Shown here: positions 42,014-51,224 of the stretch, in pieces | Layout of the letters: every line of letters begins with the position of its first letter | Numbering within the stretch: position 1 is the stretch's first letter | Notes under the pieces: model-generated | The model's input: the letters and a program-made list of their open reading frames with translations, nothing else | The model's database searches: none | What the model was told of the DNA's origin: nothing | Origin: Geomonas subterranea | GTDB taxonomy: Bacteria; Desulfobacterota; Desulfuromonadia; Geobacterales; Geobacteraceae | Direction: 5' to 3' | NCBI RefSeq assembly: GCF_019063845.1 | Contig: NZ_CP077683.1 | Span: 2,480,001-2,544,000 of the forward strand | DNA length: 64,000 bases | Made by a program: the position numbers and the translations under genes

Positions 42014-42610
42014 TTAGTTGTTCACCGGCAGCGGCAGCGGCCTCAGCTCGCCGGGTGCGAACATGAAGAAGAAACGCAGGATGCAGTACTTGTAGAACTC
42101 GGAGAAGAGGAGCTTGAAGCTCCCGGAATGGCTCCACCACTCTTCCTTGAGATTGCTGGAGTCGACCGGGTGCGGGTAGATGGCCACGTCCTTGGGGAGC
42201 GCGTTCCTGAACAGGATGGTGGAGCGCTTCATGTGGTAGCGCGAGGTGATCAGCTTGATGGAGCCGACCTTGTACTTCATGATGAGGTCACGGGCATAGA
42301 TGGCGTTCTCCAGGGTGTTGCGGGAATTCTGCTCCAGGTAGACGTTCCCCGCCCCCTCACCCTGGTAGAGCTCGCGCTTTTTCACCGCGGGGTCCACGCC
42401 GATCAGGAACAGCTTCTTCCCCTGCCCGGCGCGGTACAGCCGCACCCCTTCCTCCACCCGGCCTCGCCCTCCGGTCAACACCACGATGGCGTCACTCTTC
42501 ACGTCGCGCGGCGTCAGGGAGAAGGTCTTGTACACGAAGTCCACGAACAGAACGCTTAGTACAATCAGTATCAACAACAAGAGGGAGAACAACCCCTTCA
42601 ATAAAGCCAT
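42014..42610 (-). CDS. YdcF/SanA-family (DUF218) membrane protein
   Basis: 198 aa. One N-terminal TM helix ([20 protein letters not shown]), then a DUF218 domain with [44 protein letters not shown] and [19 protein letters not shown]. Members such as SanA and ElyC affect envelope integrity and polyprenyl-linked sugar metabolism. The extended C-terminus with [10 protein letters not shown] is usual. Monocistronic; convergent with metG and divergent from rpmB. Confidence 0.85.
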   Translation of the reverse strand: MALLKGLFSLLLLILIVLSVLFVDFVYKTFSLTPRDVKSDAIVVLTGGRGRVEEGVRLYRAGQGKKLFLIGVDPAVKKRELYQGEGAGNVYLEQNSRNTLENAIYARDLIMKYKVGSIKLITSRYHMKRSTILFRNALPKDVAIYPHPVDSSNLKEEWWSHSGSFKLLFSEFYKYCILRFFFMFAPGELRPLPLPVNN

Positions 42611-42651
42611 GATTTAGCACCTAAAAAAACGAGATTCCCGCCACTTTTTGC

Positions 42652-42680
42652 TTGCAACGGCGACGAGTTTCTGCTACTAA
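42652..42680 (+). promoter_or_regulatory. Promoter of rpmB
   Basis: TTGCAA (42652-42657), 17 bases, TACTAA (42675-42680); GGAGGG precedes the ATG at 42716. Confidence 0.55.
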
Positions 42681-42715
42681 TTACGACTTCAGTAATCACC
42701 GGAGGGTACAAAGAA

Positions 42716-42907
42716 ATGTCCAGAATATGCGAGATTTGCGGTAAAGGCCCTAGCTTCGGGAATAACGTTAGCCACGCCAACAACAAGACCAGCAAAATTT
42801 GGCGCCCGAACCTGCAGAAGATCAAGGCCGTGAAAAACGGTACCGTCAGGAGCATCAAGGTCTGCACCCGCTGCATCCGCTCCGGTCACGTCACCAAGGC
42901 TCTCTAA
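42716..42907 (+). CDS. rpmB: 50S ribosomal protein L28, zinc-type
   Basis: 63 aa. It starts [20 protein letters not shown] and carries a second pair, [10 protein letters not shown]; the four Cys mark the zinc-binding (C+) form of L28. It is monocistronic with its own promoter and terminator; rpmG is not next to it. Confidence 0.97.
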   Translation: MSRICEICGKGPSFGNNVSHANNKTSKIWRPNLQKIKAVKNGTVRSIKVCTRCIRSGHVTKAL

Positions 42908-42928
42908 GAAGATCTTCCGCACAGTCCC

Positions 42929-42968
42929 TAAAGCCGCGGCGCAATGAGCGCCTGCGGCTTTATTTTTG
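42929..42968 (+). terminator. Intrinsic terminator of rpmB
   Basis: TAAAGCCGCGGCGC pairs with GCGCC(T)GCGGCTTTA around AATGA, followed by TTTTT. Confidence 0.85.
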
Positions 42969-42981
42969 CCCGTCCCTTCCC

Positions 42982-43362
42982 TTAACGGCAAAGAGCGGTG
43001 ACCTCTATCTCCACCAGGACGCCGCGCGGCAGCCCTTTCACCTCGACGGTGCTTCGGGCAGGCGGGTTCTCCTGGAAGTAGCCGCCGTAGATGCCGTTCA
43101 CCGTTGCGAAATCCCCCATGTTGGCCAGGTAGATGGTGGTCTTGACCACGTCCTGGAAGCCCAGCCCGGCTGCAGCCAGAAGGGCGCCGATGTTCTTCAT
43201 GACCTGCTCGGTCTCCGCCACGACGCCCCCCTGCACGACCTCGCCGGTGGCCGGGTCGAGCGCGATGGCGCCGGAGAGAAAGAGAAAGCCCCCGGCTTTC
43301 ACGCCCTGTGAATAGGGGCCGATCGCCTTGGGTGCCTGGTCGGTGCTGATGATTTCCTTCAT
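42982..43362 (-). CDS. ridA: RidA-family 2-iminobutanoate/2-iminopropanoate deaminase
   Basis: 126 aa from the ATG at 43362 (GGAGG upstream), the usual RidA length; the open frame upstream runs into a repeat. Blocks: APKAIGPYSQGVKAGGFLFL, SGAIALDPATGEVV, ETEQVMKNIGALLAAAG, VKTTIYLANMGDFATVN, and ENPPARSTVEVKGLPRGVLV with the conserved Arg. RidA hydrolyses reactive enamine/imine products of PLP enzymes. Confidence 0.93.
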   Translation of the reverse strand: MKEIISTDQAPKAIGPYSQGVKAGGFLFLSGAIALDPATGEVVQGGVVAETEQVMKNIGALLAAAGLGFQDVVKTTIYLANMGDFATVNGIYGGYFQENPPARSTVEVKGLPRGVLVEIEVTALCR

Positions 43363-43409
43363 GCCTTCCTCCTTCTTCTTGCTTTTTTCGACTGACACGA
43401 ACTCCCGCT

Positions 43410-43508
43410 CTCCCTGTGGGAGAAAGCCGGGTGAGGGGATCGCCCCTACGCACCATCCTGCCACTTCGCAGCGCCCTCACCCCTGCCCCTCTCCCGGAGG
43501 GCGAGGGG
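43410..43508. repeat. Long palindromic repeat (family A copy 3)
   Basis: CTCTCCCTGTGGGAGA, then CGGGTGAGGGG, about 40 bases, GCCCTCACCCCTGCC and CCTCTCCCGGAGGGCGAGGG. It lies between ridA and rel. Same order of arms as the copies at 19541 and 24484. Confidence 0.65.
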
Positions 43509-43518
43509 ATAAGGCGGA

Positions 43519-45669
43519 CTAGCTCTTCAGGCGCTCCACCTTGATGACGCCCTTCACCTTCATGATGGCGGCGAACACCTTCTTCAGGTGGTCGAGGTCG
43601 GTCACGTCCACCTCGAAGAGGTTCTCACCCCGCTTGTCCAAGGTGCTCTGGATGGAGGCGCTGGAGATGTTGGCCTCGCAGTTGGTGATGGCGGTGGCGA
43701 TGTTGGCGAGGATCCCCTTCTCGTCGTTGCACACGACGCGGATCTTGACCGGCAGCGCGCTCTTTTTCCCCTTGTTCCAGGCCACCTCGATGCGCCGCTC
43801 CGGCTCCAGCGCCATGGCGAAGGGGCAGTCGGCGGTGTGCACGGTGACGCCGCGCCCGCGGGTGATGAAGCCGGTGATCTCGTCGCCGGGAAGGGGATTG
43901 CAGCACTTGCCGAAGCGCACCAGTACGTCCTCGACGCCGTTGATCTCGATGGCGGAGGAGGATTTTCCCTTGAGCGCACCGATCACCTTGCCGATGCGGG
44001 TTTCCTTCTGTTCCTTGGCCGCCTCTATCTTGTCGGCCGGAACCAGCTTGCCGACCACCTGGTTCGCGGAGAGCTTCCCGTAGCCGACCGAGGCCATCAG
44101 GTCGTCCTCGGTCTGGAAGCCGAACTCCTGGGCCACCTTCTTCAGCTCGCCCGTCTTTTGCAGCTTGCCGAAGTTCAAGGAGTAGCGGCGGAAATCCTTT
44201 TCGCAGATCTCGCGCCCGAGGGTGATGCTCCTCATCCGCTCCTCGGTCTTCACCCAGGCCCTGATCTTGTTGCGCGCCCGCGAGCTCTTGACGATCTTCA
44301 GCCAGTCCTTGCTCGGGGTGTGGTGCGGCGATGTGATCACCTCGACGATGTCGCCGGTCTTCAGCTCGTACTTCAGAGGGACCAGCTTGCCGTTCACCTT
44401 GGCGCCTACGCAGCGGTGGCCGACGTCGGTGTGCACCGAGTAGGCGAAGTCGATGGGGGTGGACCCTTTCGGGAACCCCTTCACGTCCCCCTTCGGGGTG
44501 AAGATGAAGACGTCCTCCGGGAAGAGCTCGACCTTCACCGTGTCCATGAACTCCTTGGAGTCGTCGAGCTCCTGCTGCCACTCGAGAAGCTGCCGGATCC
44601 AGGTGAAGCGGCGCACCTCCTTCTCGTCGTACCCCTTACCTTCCTTGTACTTCCAGTGCGCCGCGATGCCGCTCTCGGCCACGCGGTGCATCTCGGCGGT
44701 GCGTATCTGCACCTCCATCCTCTCGCCGTAGGGGCCGATGACCGTCGTGTGCAGCGACTGGTACATGTTCCCCTTGGGCATGGCGATGTAGTCCTTGAAG
44801 CGCCCCGGAATCGGCTTCCAGGTGGAATGGATGATCCCCAGCACCTCGTAGCACTCGCGGATGTCGTCCACCGAGACCCGGATCGCGATCAGGTCGTAGA
44901 TCTCGTCGATGTCGACGTTGCGGCTCTGCATCTTCTTGTAGATGGAGTAGAGGTGCTTGGAGCGGCCGGAGACGTCCCCCTTGATACCGTGCTCCTCGAG
45001 CTGCTTCTTGATGATGTCCTTGACCGTGGCGACGTAGGACTCGCGCTCCTGTTTCTTCTTGGCGACCTTGCCCGCCAAGTCGTAGTAGAGCTGCGGCTCC
45101 AGGTAGCGGAAGGAAAGGTCCTCCAGCTCCCCCTTAACCCAGGAGATACCGAGCCGGTTGGCGATGGGGGCGTAGATGTCCAGCGTCTCCTTGGCGATGG
45201 TGCGCTGCTTGGGCTCGGGCTGGTACTGCAGGGTGCGCATGTTGTGCAGGCGGTCGGCGAGCTTGACCAGGATGACCCGGATGTCGGTCGCCATGGCGAG
45301 GAGCATCTTGCGGAAGTTCTCGGCCTGGCTCTCCTCCTTGGTCTTGAAGTGGATCTTGCCGATCTTGGTGACGCCGTCCACCAGGCGCGCCACCTCGGCG
45401 CCAAAGAGCGACTCCAGCTCCTCGTGGGTGGTCAGGGTGTCCTCGACGGTGTCGTGCAAAAGGCCGGTCACCACGGCGGGGAGGTCCAGTTTCAGGTCCG
45501 CCAGGATCCCCGCCACCTCCATCGGGTGGATCAGGTAGGGCTCTCCCGAGAGCCGGGTCTGCCCCTGGTGTACCTTGGCGCAGAAGACGTAGGCCTTGCG
45601 TAAAAGGTCAAGGTCCGCACCCGGGTTGTAGGAGGAGACCTTGTCGAGTATGTCGTTGAGTCGTATCAT
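43519..45669 (-). CDS. rel: Bifunctional (p)ppGpp synthetase/hydrolase, long RSH type
   Basis: 716 aa. The HD hydrolase domain is intact (HDTVED, preceded by YLIHPMEVAGIL). The synthetase domain follows at about 235-345, with RFKDYIAMPKGNMYQSLHTT; the RFKD motif marks bifunctional rather than RelA-only enzymes. TGS begins at about 388 (DVFIFTPKGDVKGFPKGSTP), then helical and zinc-finger-like parts, and a C-terminal ACT domain. It sets the alarmone level in the stringent response. It lies after rpoZ, like spoT in E. coli, but two terminator-like hairpins separate them. Confidence 0.96.
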   Translation of the reverse strand: MIRLNDILDKVSSYNPGADLDLLRKAYVFCAKVHQGQTRLSGEPYLIHPMEVAGILADLKLDLPAVVTGLLHDTVEDTLTTHEELESLFGAEVARLVDGVTKIGKIHFKTKEESQAENFRKMLLAMATDIRVILVKLADRLHNMRTLQYQPEPKQRTIAKETLDIYAPIANRLGISWVKGELEDLSFRYLEPQLYYDLAGKVAKKKQERESYVATVKDIIKKQLEEHGIKGDVSGRSKHLYSIYKKMQSRNVDIDEIYDLIAIRVSVDDIRECYEVLGIIHSTWKPIPGRFKDYIAMPKGNMYQSLHTTVIGPYGERMEVQIRTAEMHRVAESGIAAHWKYKEGKGYDEKEVRRFTWIRQLLEWQQELDDSKEFMDTVKVELFPEDVFIFTPKGDVKGFPKGSTPIDFAYSVHTDVGHRCVGAKVNGKLVPLKYELKTGDIVEVITSPHHTPSKDWLKIVKSSRARNKIRAWVKTEERMRSITLGREICEKDFRRYSLNFGKLQKTGELKKVAQEFGFQTEDDLMASVGYGKLSANQVVGKLVPADKIEAAKEQKETRIGKVIGALKGKSSSAIEINGVEDVLVRFGKCCNPLPGDEITGFITRGRGVTVHTADCPFAMALEPERRIEVAWNKGKKSALPVKIRVVCNDEKGILANIATAITNCEANISSASIQSTLDKRGENLFEVDVTDLDHLKKVFAAIMKVKGVIKVERLKS

Positions 45670-45695
45670 CGCGCCCGTTTTATCTGGAAAAAGAA

Positions 45696-45740
45696 GGGGC
45701 TAACAGCACCGGGGCAGATGCCCCGTCAGCCGATAGCCCC
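45696..45740 (-). terminator. Terminator-like hairpin between rpoZ and rel (proximal to rel)
   Basis: Minus strand: GGGGCTA and TAGCCCC arms enclose an inner GGGGCATCTGCCCC stem; TTCTTTTTCC follows. It lies 27 bases before the rel start. Confidence 0.5.
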
Positions 45741-45754
45741 AGCCGGTTTGAAAA

Positions 45755-45783
45755 AAAGGGAGACCGCTCACGCGCCTCCCTTT
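45755..45783 (-). terminator. Intrinsic terminator after rpoZ
   Basis: AAAGGGAG / CTCCCTTT arms with a 13-base loop, then further U on the minus strand. Confidence 0.6.
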
Positions 45784-45790
45784 CGATCTG

Positions 45791-45997
45791 TTAACGACCT
45801 TTCTTGCCGATCTCGCAGCCGATCTTGCCGGCGGCGATTTCCCTGAGGGAGACGACCACGTTCTTGTTCGCTGCCCTGTTGTCGATGAGCGGCTTGGCGC
45901 CCTTGAACAGCTGCTTCACCCTCTTGGAGGCGAGCATGACCAGGAGGAAGCGGTTGTCCACCTTCTCGAGGCAATCTTCTACGGTAACCCTTGCCAT
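45791..45997 (-). CDS. rpoZ: RNA polymerase omega subunit
   Basis: 68 aa. [20 protein letters not shown] and [10 protein letters not shown] are the omega hallmarks; [17 protein letters not shown] completes the fold. Omega helps RNA polymerase assembly and in proteobacteria is part of a ppGpp site, which fits its place between gmk and rel. Confidence 0.96.
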   Translation of the reverse strand: MARVTVEDCLEKVDNRFLLVMLASKRVKQLFKGAKPLIDNRAANKNVVVSLREIAAGKIGCEIGKKGR

Positions 45998-46027
45998 AAG
46001 TGAAATCCCCTTTGTGATGTTAAACGT

Positions 46028-46636
46028 CTAAATCGTGAAGATCCTGGAAAGCCCCTGCAGCAGGCGACTGGTGCGGCACTGCTCGGCGATGAGCACGCTT
46101 TTCAGCTGGTCCAGGGCCTCGGAAAACTTGTCGTTGACGATGATGTAATCGTACCAGCGCGCTTCCTTGATCTCGCCGGAGGCGTTGTGGATGCGGCGCT
46201 CGATGACTTCCTGCGAGTCGGAGGAGCGGTTGTCCAGGCGGCGCCTGAGCTCCTCGATGCTGGGCGGGAGTACGAAGATGTAGACCCCTCCTTCGAAACG
46301 CCCTTTCAGCTGCCGCGCACCCTGGCAGTCGATATCAAGGATAAGGTCGATCCCCTCGGCACGGGATTCCTTGAGGGTGGCGAGCGACGTGCCGTAGAAG
46401 TTGCCGTGCACCTCGGCCCACTCGGCGAATTCCCCGTCCTCGACCATCCGGTCGAACTCGTCCTTACCCACAAAAAAATAATCACGCCCGTGCACCTCTC
46501 CGTTCCGGGGAGGGCGCGTCGTGTAGCTGACAGAATGCCGCAAGTTAGGAAAGATGTCAATTATTTCCTTACAGAGCGAGGTCTTGCCTGCCCCAGAAGG
46601 GGCCGAAATCACGTACAATACGCCTTCACGTTTCAT
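46028..46636 (-). CDS. gmk: Guanylate kinase
   Basis: 202 aa. P-loop VISAPSGAGKTSLCKEI, GMP-binding SVSYTTRPPRNGEVHGRDYF, and the lid with RRRLDNRSSDSQEVIERR. It converts GMP to GDP. It sits between yicC and rpoZ, a common gene order. Confidence 0.96.
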   Translation of the reverse strand: MKREGVLYVISAPSGAGKTSLCKEIIDIFPNLRHSVSYTTRPPRNGEVHGRDYFFVGKDEFDRMVEDGEFAEWAEVHGNFYGTSLATLKESRAEGIDLILDIDCQGARQLKGRFEGGVYIFVLPPSIEELRRRLDNRSSDSQEVIERRIHNASGEIKEARWYDYIIVNDKFSEALDQLKSVLIAEQCRTSRLLQGLSRIFTI

Positions 46637-46707
46637 AGATCACCCGTTGCCGTTGTCGGGATCCGCTACAAAACAGAGGCGGCGGACCCCCAAACTGTAA
46701 AGTTCCC

Positions 46708-47586
46708 CTACTCTATGTTCTGCACCTGCTCGCGGATCTTCTCCAGCTCCGCCTTCAGCTCCACCACCAGGGCCGCCATCTGGGCATCGTTACCCTTGGA
46801 GCCGATGGTGTTCACTTCGCGGTTGATCTCCTGGAGCAGGAAGTCGAGCTTTCTCCCCACCGGCTCGCTTTTGGCCAGGGTCTCGTCGAACTGGCGCAGG
46901 TGGCTTTCCAGGCGCACCAGTTCCTCGGTGACGTCGCACTTGTCGGCCATGACCGCGACCTCCTGGACCAGGCGCTCCTCGGGAAGGGAGGCCTCGCCCA
47001 AAAGCTGCGCGATCCTCTCCTTCAGGCGCTGGCCGTACTCGGCAACCACCTGCGGGGCGCGCGCGGCGACCTTCCCGATCAGCTGCGCCAAGGTCTCGCG
47101 GCGTCTCTGGAAGTCGGCGTAGAGCGACTCCCCCTCGAAAAGGCGCATCTCGTCCACCCGGCGCAGGGCTTCCTCCAGCGCGGACATCAGTTCCTGCGGC
47201 ATCTCCTCGAGGGTCGCCTCGGCCTCGGCCGCCACGGTGACCACGTCACGCTGCGACGCCACCAGCGCCAGATCGACCTCGCCGGAGAGCCCCAGCGCCT
47301 CGCCAATGGTCTGGAAGGCCTTCAGGTAGCCGCGGGCCAGCGGCAGGTTGGCCGTCGGCACCCCGAGGGCGACCGCGTTCTCCACCTGGATGAAGACGTC
47401 GATCTTGCCGCGGACGAGCCTCTCGCCCACCCGCTTCTTGATCTCGTTCTCGAACTGCAGCAGCACGCGGGGGAGCTTGACGGTGATCTCGCCGTAACGG
47501 TGGTTCACGCAGCGCACCTCGACGACGAAGCGCCCCGCCTCGTGGACGGCCTCCCCCTTGCCATAGCCGGTCATGCTTTTTATCAT
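46708..47586 (-). CDS. yicC: YicC-family endoribonuclease
   Basis: 292 aa. The diagnostic N-terminus MIKSMTGYGKGEA and C-terminus NREVNTIGSKGNDAQMAALV are intact, with VRCVNHRYGEITVKLPR and LDFLLQEINR between. E. coli YicC is an RNA-degrading enzyme acting on a small RNA. Located directly upstream of gmk on the same strand, as in many bacteria. Confidence 0.93.
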   Translation of the reverse strand: MIKSMTGYGKGEAVHEAGRFVVEVRCVNHRYGEITVKLPRVLLQFENEIKKRVGERLVRGKIDVFIQVENAVALGVPTANLPLARGYLKAFQTIGEALGLSGEVDLALVASQRDVVTVAAEAEATLEEMPQELMSALEEALRRVDEMRLFEGESLYADFQRRRETLAQLIGKVAARAPQVVAEYGQRLKERIAQLLGEASLPEERLVQEVAVMADKCDVTEELVRLESHLRQFDETLAKSEPVGRKLDFLLQEINREVNTIGSKGNDAQMAALVVELKAELEKIREQVQNIE

Positions 47587-47670
47587 GCCATCTCCTTCTG
47601 CGCTCCCCGCGCCGGCCGCTGTGACCGCGCCCCGGGAACATCGTATATGTTGGTTATCCCCGCGCCTTGG

Positions 47671-48657
47671 CTAGCGGGATTGCCAAAGCTTCTGCTCCCA
47701 GCGCCAGGCATCGGCCACGATGGTGTGCAGGTCGTTGTGGGCCGGCGTCCAGTTAAGGAGGGTGCGGACCTTGTCGGCCACCGCAATCAGGCTGTCCGGG
47801 TCGCCCGGACGGCGCGGCGCCTCGTTCACCCTGAAATCCACGCCGCTTACGTCTTTCACCACCTTGATCACTTCGCGGACACTGCTCCCCTTGCCGTACC
47901 CCACGTTGATGACGTCGGAAGCGCCGCCCGCTTTCAGGTAGGCAAGCGCCGCCAGGTGCGCCGAAGCGAGGTCCTCGATATGGATGTAGTCGCGGATGCC
48001 GGTGCCGTCGGGGGTGTCGTAATCGGTTCCGAAGATGGATACACCGTCGCGGGCGCCAAGGGCGGCCTGGCAGGCGACCTTGATCAGGTGGGTCGCCTCG
48101 GGGGTTCTCTGCCCCATGCGCGCCTGCGGGTCGGCGCCGGCCACGTTGAAGTAGCGAAGCGCCACGTAGGAGAAGCCGTGGGCGAAGGCGGCGTCCCTGA
48201 GCATCCACTCGCTCATAAGCTTTGAGGTGCCGTAGGGATTTATGGGGGCGGTGCGGCTCTGCTCCGAGGCGCGCCCCCCCTCGGGGATGCCGTAGACCGC
48301 CGCGGTGCTGGAGAAGATGAAGCGCTCGACGCCGTGATCGACGCAGGCCTGCACGAGGTTCAGCGTGTTCCTGGTGTTGTTGGTGTAGTACTTGAGCGGC
48401 AGCTGCACCGACTCCGGGGCGATGATGGCGGCCGCGAAATGCAGGACGGACTTCGCCCCGGTCTCCTTCAGCACCTCCCGGATCCTCCCCTGGTCGGAGA
48501 GGTCTCCGACGATGAGACGCTCCCCGTGCACCAGCGCGTCGGCCGAACCGGTGGAGAGGTTGTCGAACACCACCACCTCGTGCCCCGCCTCGGAAAGCTG
48601 TCGAACCACGTGACTCCCTATGTAACCGGCGCCACCCGTAACCAGTATCACACTCAT
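47671..48657 (-). CDS. galE: UDP-glucose 4-epimerase
   Basis: 328 aa from the ATG at 48657 (GGAGG eight bases upstream); an earlier in-frame ATG at 48702 has no binding site. NAD-binding GGAGYIGSHVVRQL, catalytic Ser/Thr in FIFSSTAAVYG, Y-x-x-x-K in NPYGTSKLMSEW, and GTDYDTPDGTGIRDYIHIED, typical of GalE. It interconverts UDP-glucose and UDP-galactose for surface polysaccharides. The gap to yicC is 84 bases. Confidence 0.95.
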   Translation of the reverse strand: MSVILVTGGAGYIGSHVVRQLSEAGHEVVVFDNLSTGSADALVHGERLIVGDLSDQGRIREVLKETGAKSVLHFAAAIIAPESVQLPLKYYTNNTRNTLNLVQACVDHGVERFIFSSTAAVYGIPEGGRASEQSRTAPINPYGTSKLMSEWMLRDAAFAHGFSYVALRYFNVAGADPQARMGQRTPEATHLIKVACQAALGARDGVSIFGTDYDTPDGTGIRDYIHIEDLASAHLAALAYLKAGGASDVINVGYGKGSSVREVIKVVKDVSGVDFRVNEAPRRPGDPDSLIAVADKVRTLLNWTPAHNDLHTIVADAWRWEQKLWQSR

Positions 48658-48964
48658 AGCAGCAACCTCCATGACAAAGATAATGAAAGAGGGTCTAGCC
48701 ATTGGACTAAACCCTCGATACGCGGCAACGAACCTGGCCTGATTGTCATAACTCCGCCCGGTTGTCGGCCATCACGCAGCACCGATCCTCATGCGAGTGA
48801 TCGCAACAGTTATAGCACCTACCCCACCCCAGCGCAACGCCTAAATCGATGGATTCACAGAGCGCGACGCGGCAGGGGGGCATGAAACTGGACCAGGAAC
48901 TGCCAAAGAAAGACCTTTTTCGCGATCCGGCTCAGTCGTTGTCCGTGAGCCCGGCACAGAAAAA
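48658..48964. other. Intergenic region between galE and pyk
   Basis: About 300 bases with no supported gene; it should contain the galE promoter, but no convincing -35/-10 pair was found. The pyk terminator closes it on the right. Confidence 0.4.
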
Positions 48965-48982
48965 GGGGGCCAAAGCCCCCCC
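48965..48982 (-). terminator. Intrinsic terminator of pyk
   Basis: GGGGGC / GCCCCC arms with a CAAA/TTTG loop and five U following on the minus strand. Confidence 0.8.
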
Positions 48983-49000
48983 TGACAGTGGCGTTAGGAG

Positions 49001-50449
49001 TCAGCGCTCGGAGCGCGATCCCGGTTCCTCCAGCCGATGCACCTTCATGAGATTGGTGGTGCCGGGGCTCGACAGCGGGCTCCCCATGGTGATCACCACG
49101 AGATCCCCCTTCTCGAGCCACGCCGTTTCGAGCACCGCCGCCTCCACCGAGATGATCTGCGACTCGGTGTCACCCTCGATGTCGACCCGCAACGCGTGCA
49201 CCCCTGCGTAGAGGGCAAGCCGGCGGCGCACCTGCTGCGAGGGCGTCACCGCGAGGATGGGCTGGGCCGGGCGGTACTTGGAGACCAGCGCGGCGGTGCT
49301 GCCGGTCTGGGTGAAGGCGAGGATGGCCGAGGCCTTGACGCTTTCGGCGGCCCGGCAGGCCGCCATGCCGATGACCTCGGAGATATTGGGGAGGCTCCCC
49401 TGACCGTTGGGCGTCTTGCAGCACTGGGCCATGAGCTGGGGATCGTTCTCGATGTCGCGCGCGACCTGCACCATCATGGAAACCGCTTCCACCGGGTACT
49501 TGCCCGAGGCGGTCTCCGCGGAGAGCATGATGGCGTCGGTGCCGTCCAGGATGGCGTTGGCGACGTCCGAGGTCTCGGCGCGGGTCGGGCGCGGGTTGTT
49601 CACCATGCTCTCCAGCATCTGGGTCGCGGTGATCACGGGCTTGCCGGCGTCGTTGCAGCTGCGGATGATGCGCTTTTGAATCAGGGGCACCTTCTCGGGG
49701 TTCAGTTCAACGCCCAGATCGCCGCGGGCGACCATGATCCCGTCCGAGACCCGCAGGATGGCGGCGAAATTGAGCACCGCCTCGGGCTTCTCGATCTTGG
49801 CGATGATGCGCAGCGGGGAACCCGCCTGGTCGATGATATCCCTGAGCTCGACGACATCGGACGCCTCCCGCACGAAGGAAAGGGCGACGTAGTCGAGCTG
49901 CTGTTCCATGCAGAACCGCAGATCCTCCTTGTCCTTCTCCGTGAGCGCGGGTGCGGAAACCTTCGCGCCGGGAAGGTTGATCCCCTTGCGGTCCTTCAAG
50001 AGCCCCCCGGTCACCACCTGGCAGCGCACGTCGTCACCCGCCACGCCGAGCACCTTCAACTCCATGAGGCCGTCGTCGAGGAGGATCCGGTCCTGCGGCT
50101 TCACGTCGCGCGGCAGCCCCTGGTAGATGGTCGGGATCAGGTTCTGCTCCCCCAGCACCTCCCGGGTGGTGACCACGACCTCGCTGCCGGTCACGAGCTC
50201 CATGGAGCCTCCCGCCATGAGGCCGGTCCGGATCTTGGGTCCCTGGAGATCTCCGAGGATGGCCACCGCGTGCTCGCGTTCGTGTGACAGCTTGCGGATG
50301 CGGCTGATGGCCGCAGCCTTGGAGTCATAATCGCCGTGGGAGAAGTTGAGGCGGAAGACATCGACGCCGGCGTGGATCAGGGCGTCCAGCATCTGCTCGG
50401 AGTCGGAGGCGGGGCCGACGGTGGCTACGATCTTGGTGCGACGGAACAT
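49001..50449 (-). CDS. pyk: Pyruvate kinase
   Basis: 482 aa. N-terminal RRTKIVATVGPAS, FRLNFSHGDY, active-site IAKIEKPEAV, DGIMVARGDLGVELNPEKVP, ITATQMLESM and EISVEAAVLET-type C-terminal region. It converts phosphoenolpyruvate and ADP to pyruvate and ATP. Length is normal for the type without a PEP-utiliser extension. Monocistronic. Confidence 0.97.
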   Translation of the reverse strand: MFRRTKIVATVGPASDSEQMLDALIHAGVDVFRLNFSHGDYDSKAAAISRIRKLSHEREHAVAILGDLQGPKIRTGLMAGGSMELVTGSEVVVTTREVLGEQNLIPTIYQGLPRDVKPQDRILLDDGLMELKVLGVAGDDVRCQVVTGGLLKDRKGINLPGAKVSAPALTEKDKEDLRFCMEQQLDYVALSFVREASDVVELRDIIDQAGSPLRIIAKIEKPEAVLNFAAILRVSDGIMVARGDLGVELNPEKVPLIQKRIIRSCNDAGKPVITATQMLESMVNNPRPTRAETSDVANAILDGTDAIMLSAETASGKYPVEAVSMMVQVARDIENDPQLMAQCCKTPNGQGSLPNISEVIGMAACRAAESVKASAILAFTQTGSTAALVSKYRPAQPILAVTPSQQVRRRLALYAGVHALRVDIEGDTESQIISVEAAVLETAWLEKGDLVVITMGSPLSSPGTTNLMKVHRLEEPGSRSER

Positions 50450-50627
50450 GGGTTCTCCTGGTCGAGCCGGACCGCCGCGGGGGACGGTTCGCCGGGAACC
50501 GTCACGGCCGGGGCTTTCCGGTTCGTGAAAGGGGGATGTACTGCTTGAGGAACGACCCTAAATAATTACCCGAAATCGGGGCGGGGCGCAATGCGTATCG
50601 GCAGGTTTTCGCTGGCGGTTTTCCCGG

Positions 50628-51224
50628 TCACCCGTTTTGCAGCTGGGACCAGCGGAAGCAGTCGACGGTATGGTCGTTGACCATCCCCACCGCCTGCATC
50701 AGGGCATAGCAGATGGTGCTCCCCACGAAGCGGAACCCGCGCCGTTTGAGGTCGCGGCTTAACCGGTCCGAGACGTCACTGCGGGGGGGGATCTCGGAAA
50801 GGGTGCGCCAGGCGTTTTGCACGGGGGCGCCGTCCACGAAGCGCCACAGGTAGGCGTCGAAGGAGCCGAACTCCTGCTGCACGCCCAGAAAGGCGCGCGC
50901 GTTGTCCACCGTCGAACCTATCTTCAGCCGGTTGCGGACGATGGAGGGGTCGGCCATGAGCCGGGCCAGGTCGGCTTCCGAGAAGCGGGCCACGACCTCC
51001 GGATCGAAGCAGGCGAAAGCGCGGCGGTACCCCTCGCGCTTTCTAAGGATGGTGATCCAGGAGAGCCCCGCCTGCGCCCCCTCCAGGGTCAGGAACTCGA
51101 AGAGGAGCCGGTCGTCGTGCACCGGCACTCCCCATTCGAGGTCATGGTAGGCGCAGTAAAGGGGATCGTTTCCGGCCCAGCCGCAACGGTTCACGCTAGT
51201 CGCGGCCGTGGCGGTCCCGGTCAT
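50628..51224 (-). CDS. tag: DNA-3-methyladenine glycosylase I
   Basis: 198 aa from the ATG at 51224, with GGAGAGGGG upstream; the frame stays open further but only as a shadow of the neighbouring gene. Tag hallmarks: NRCGWAGNDPLYCAYHDLEW, FEFLTLEGAQAGLSWITILR, RGFRFVGSTICYALMQAVGM, and a zinc-site VNDHTVDCF. It removes 3-methyladenine from alkylated DNA. It overlaps the 3' end of the upstream gene by 29 bases. Confidence 0.93.
   Translation of the reverse strand: MTGTATAATSVNRCGWAGNDPLYCAYHDLEWGVPVHDDRLLFEFLTLEGAQAGLSWITILRKREGYRRAFACFDPEVVARFSEADLARLMADPSIVRNRLKIGSTVDNARAFLGVQQEFGSFDAYLWRFVDGAPVQNAWRTLSEIPPRSDVSDRLSRDLKRRGFRFVGSTICYALMQAVGMVNDHTVDCFRWSQLQNG

Noticed and set aside
48849..49000. 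Plus-strand small frame opposite the pyk terminator
   Set aside because: Runs through the pyk terminator and antisense to pyk; no family features.
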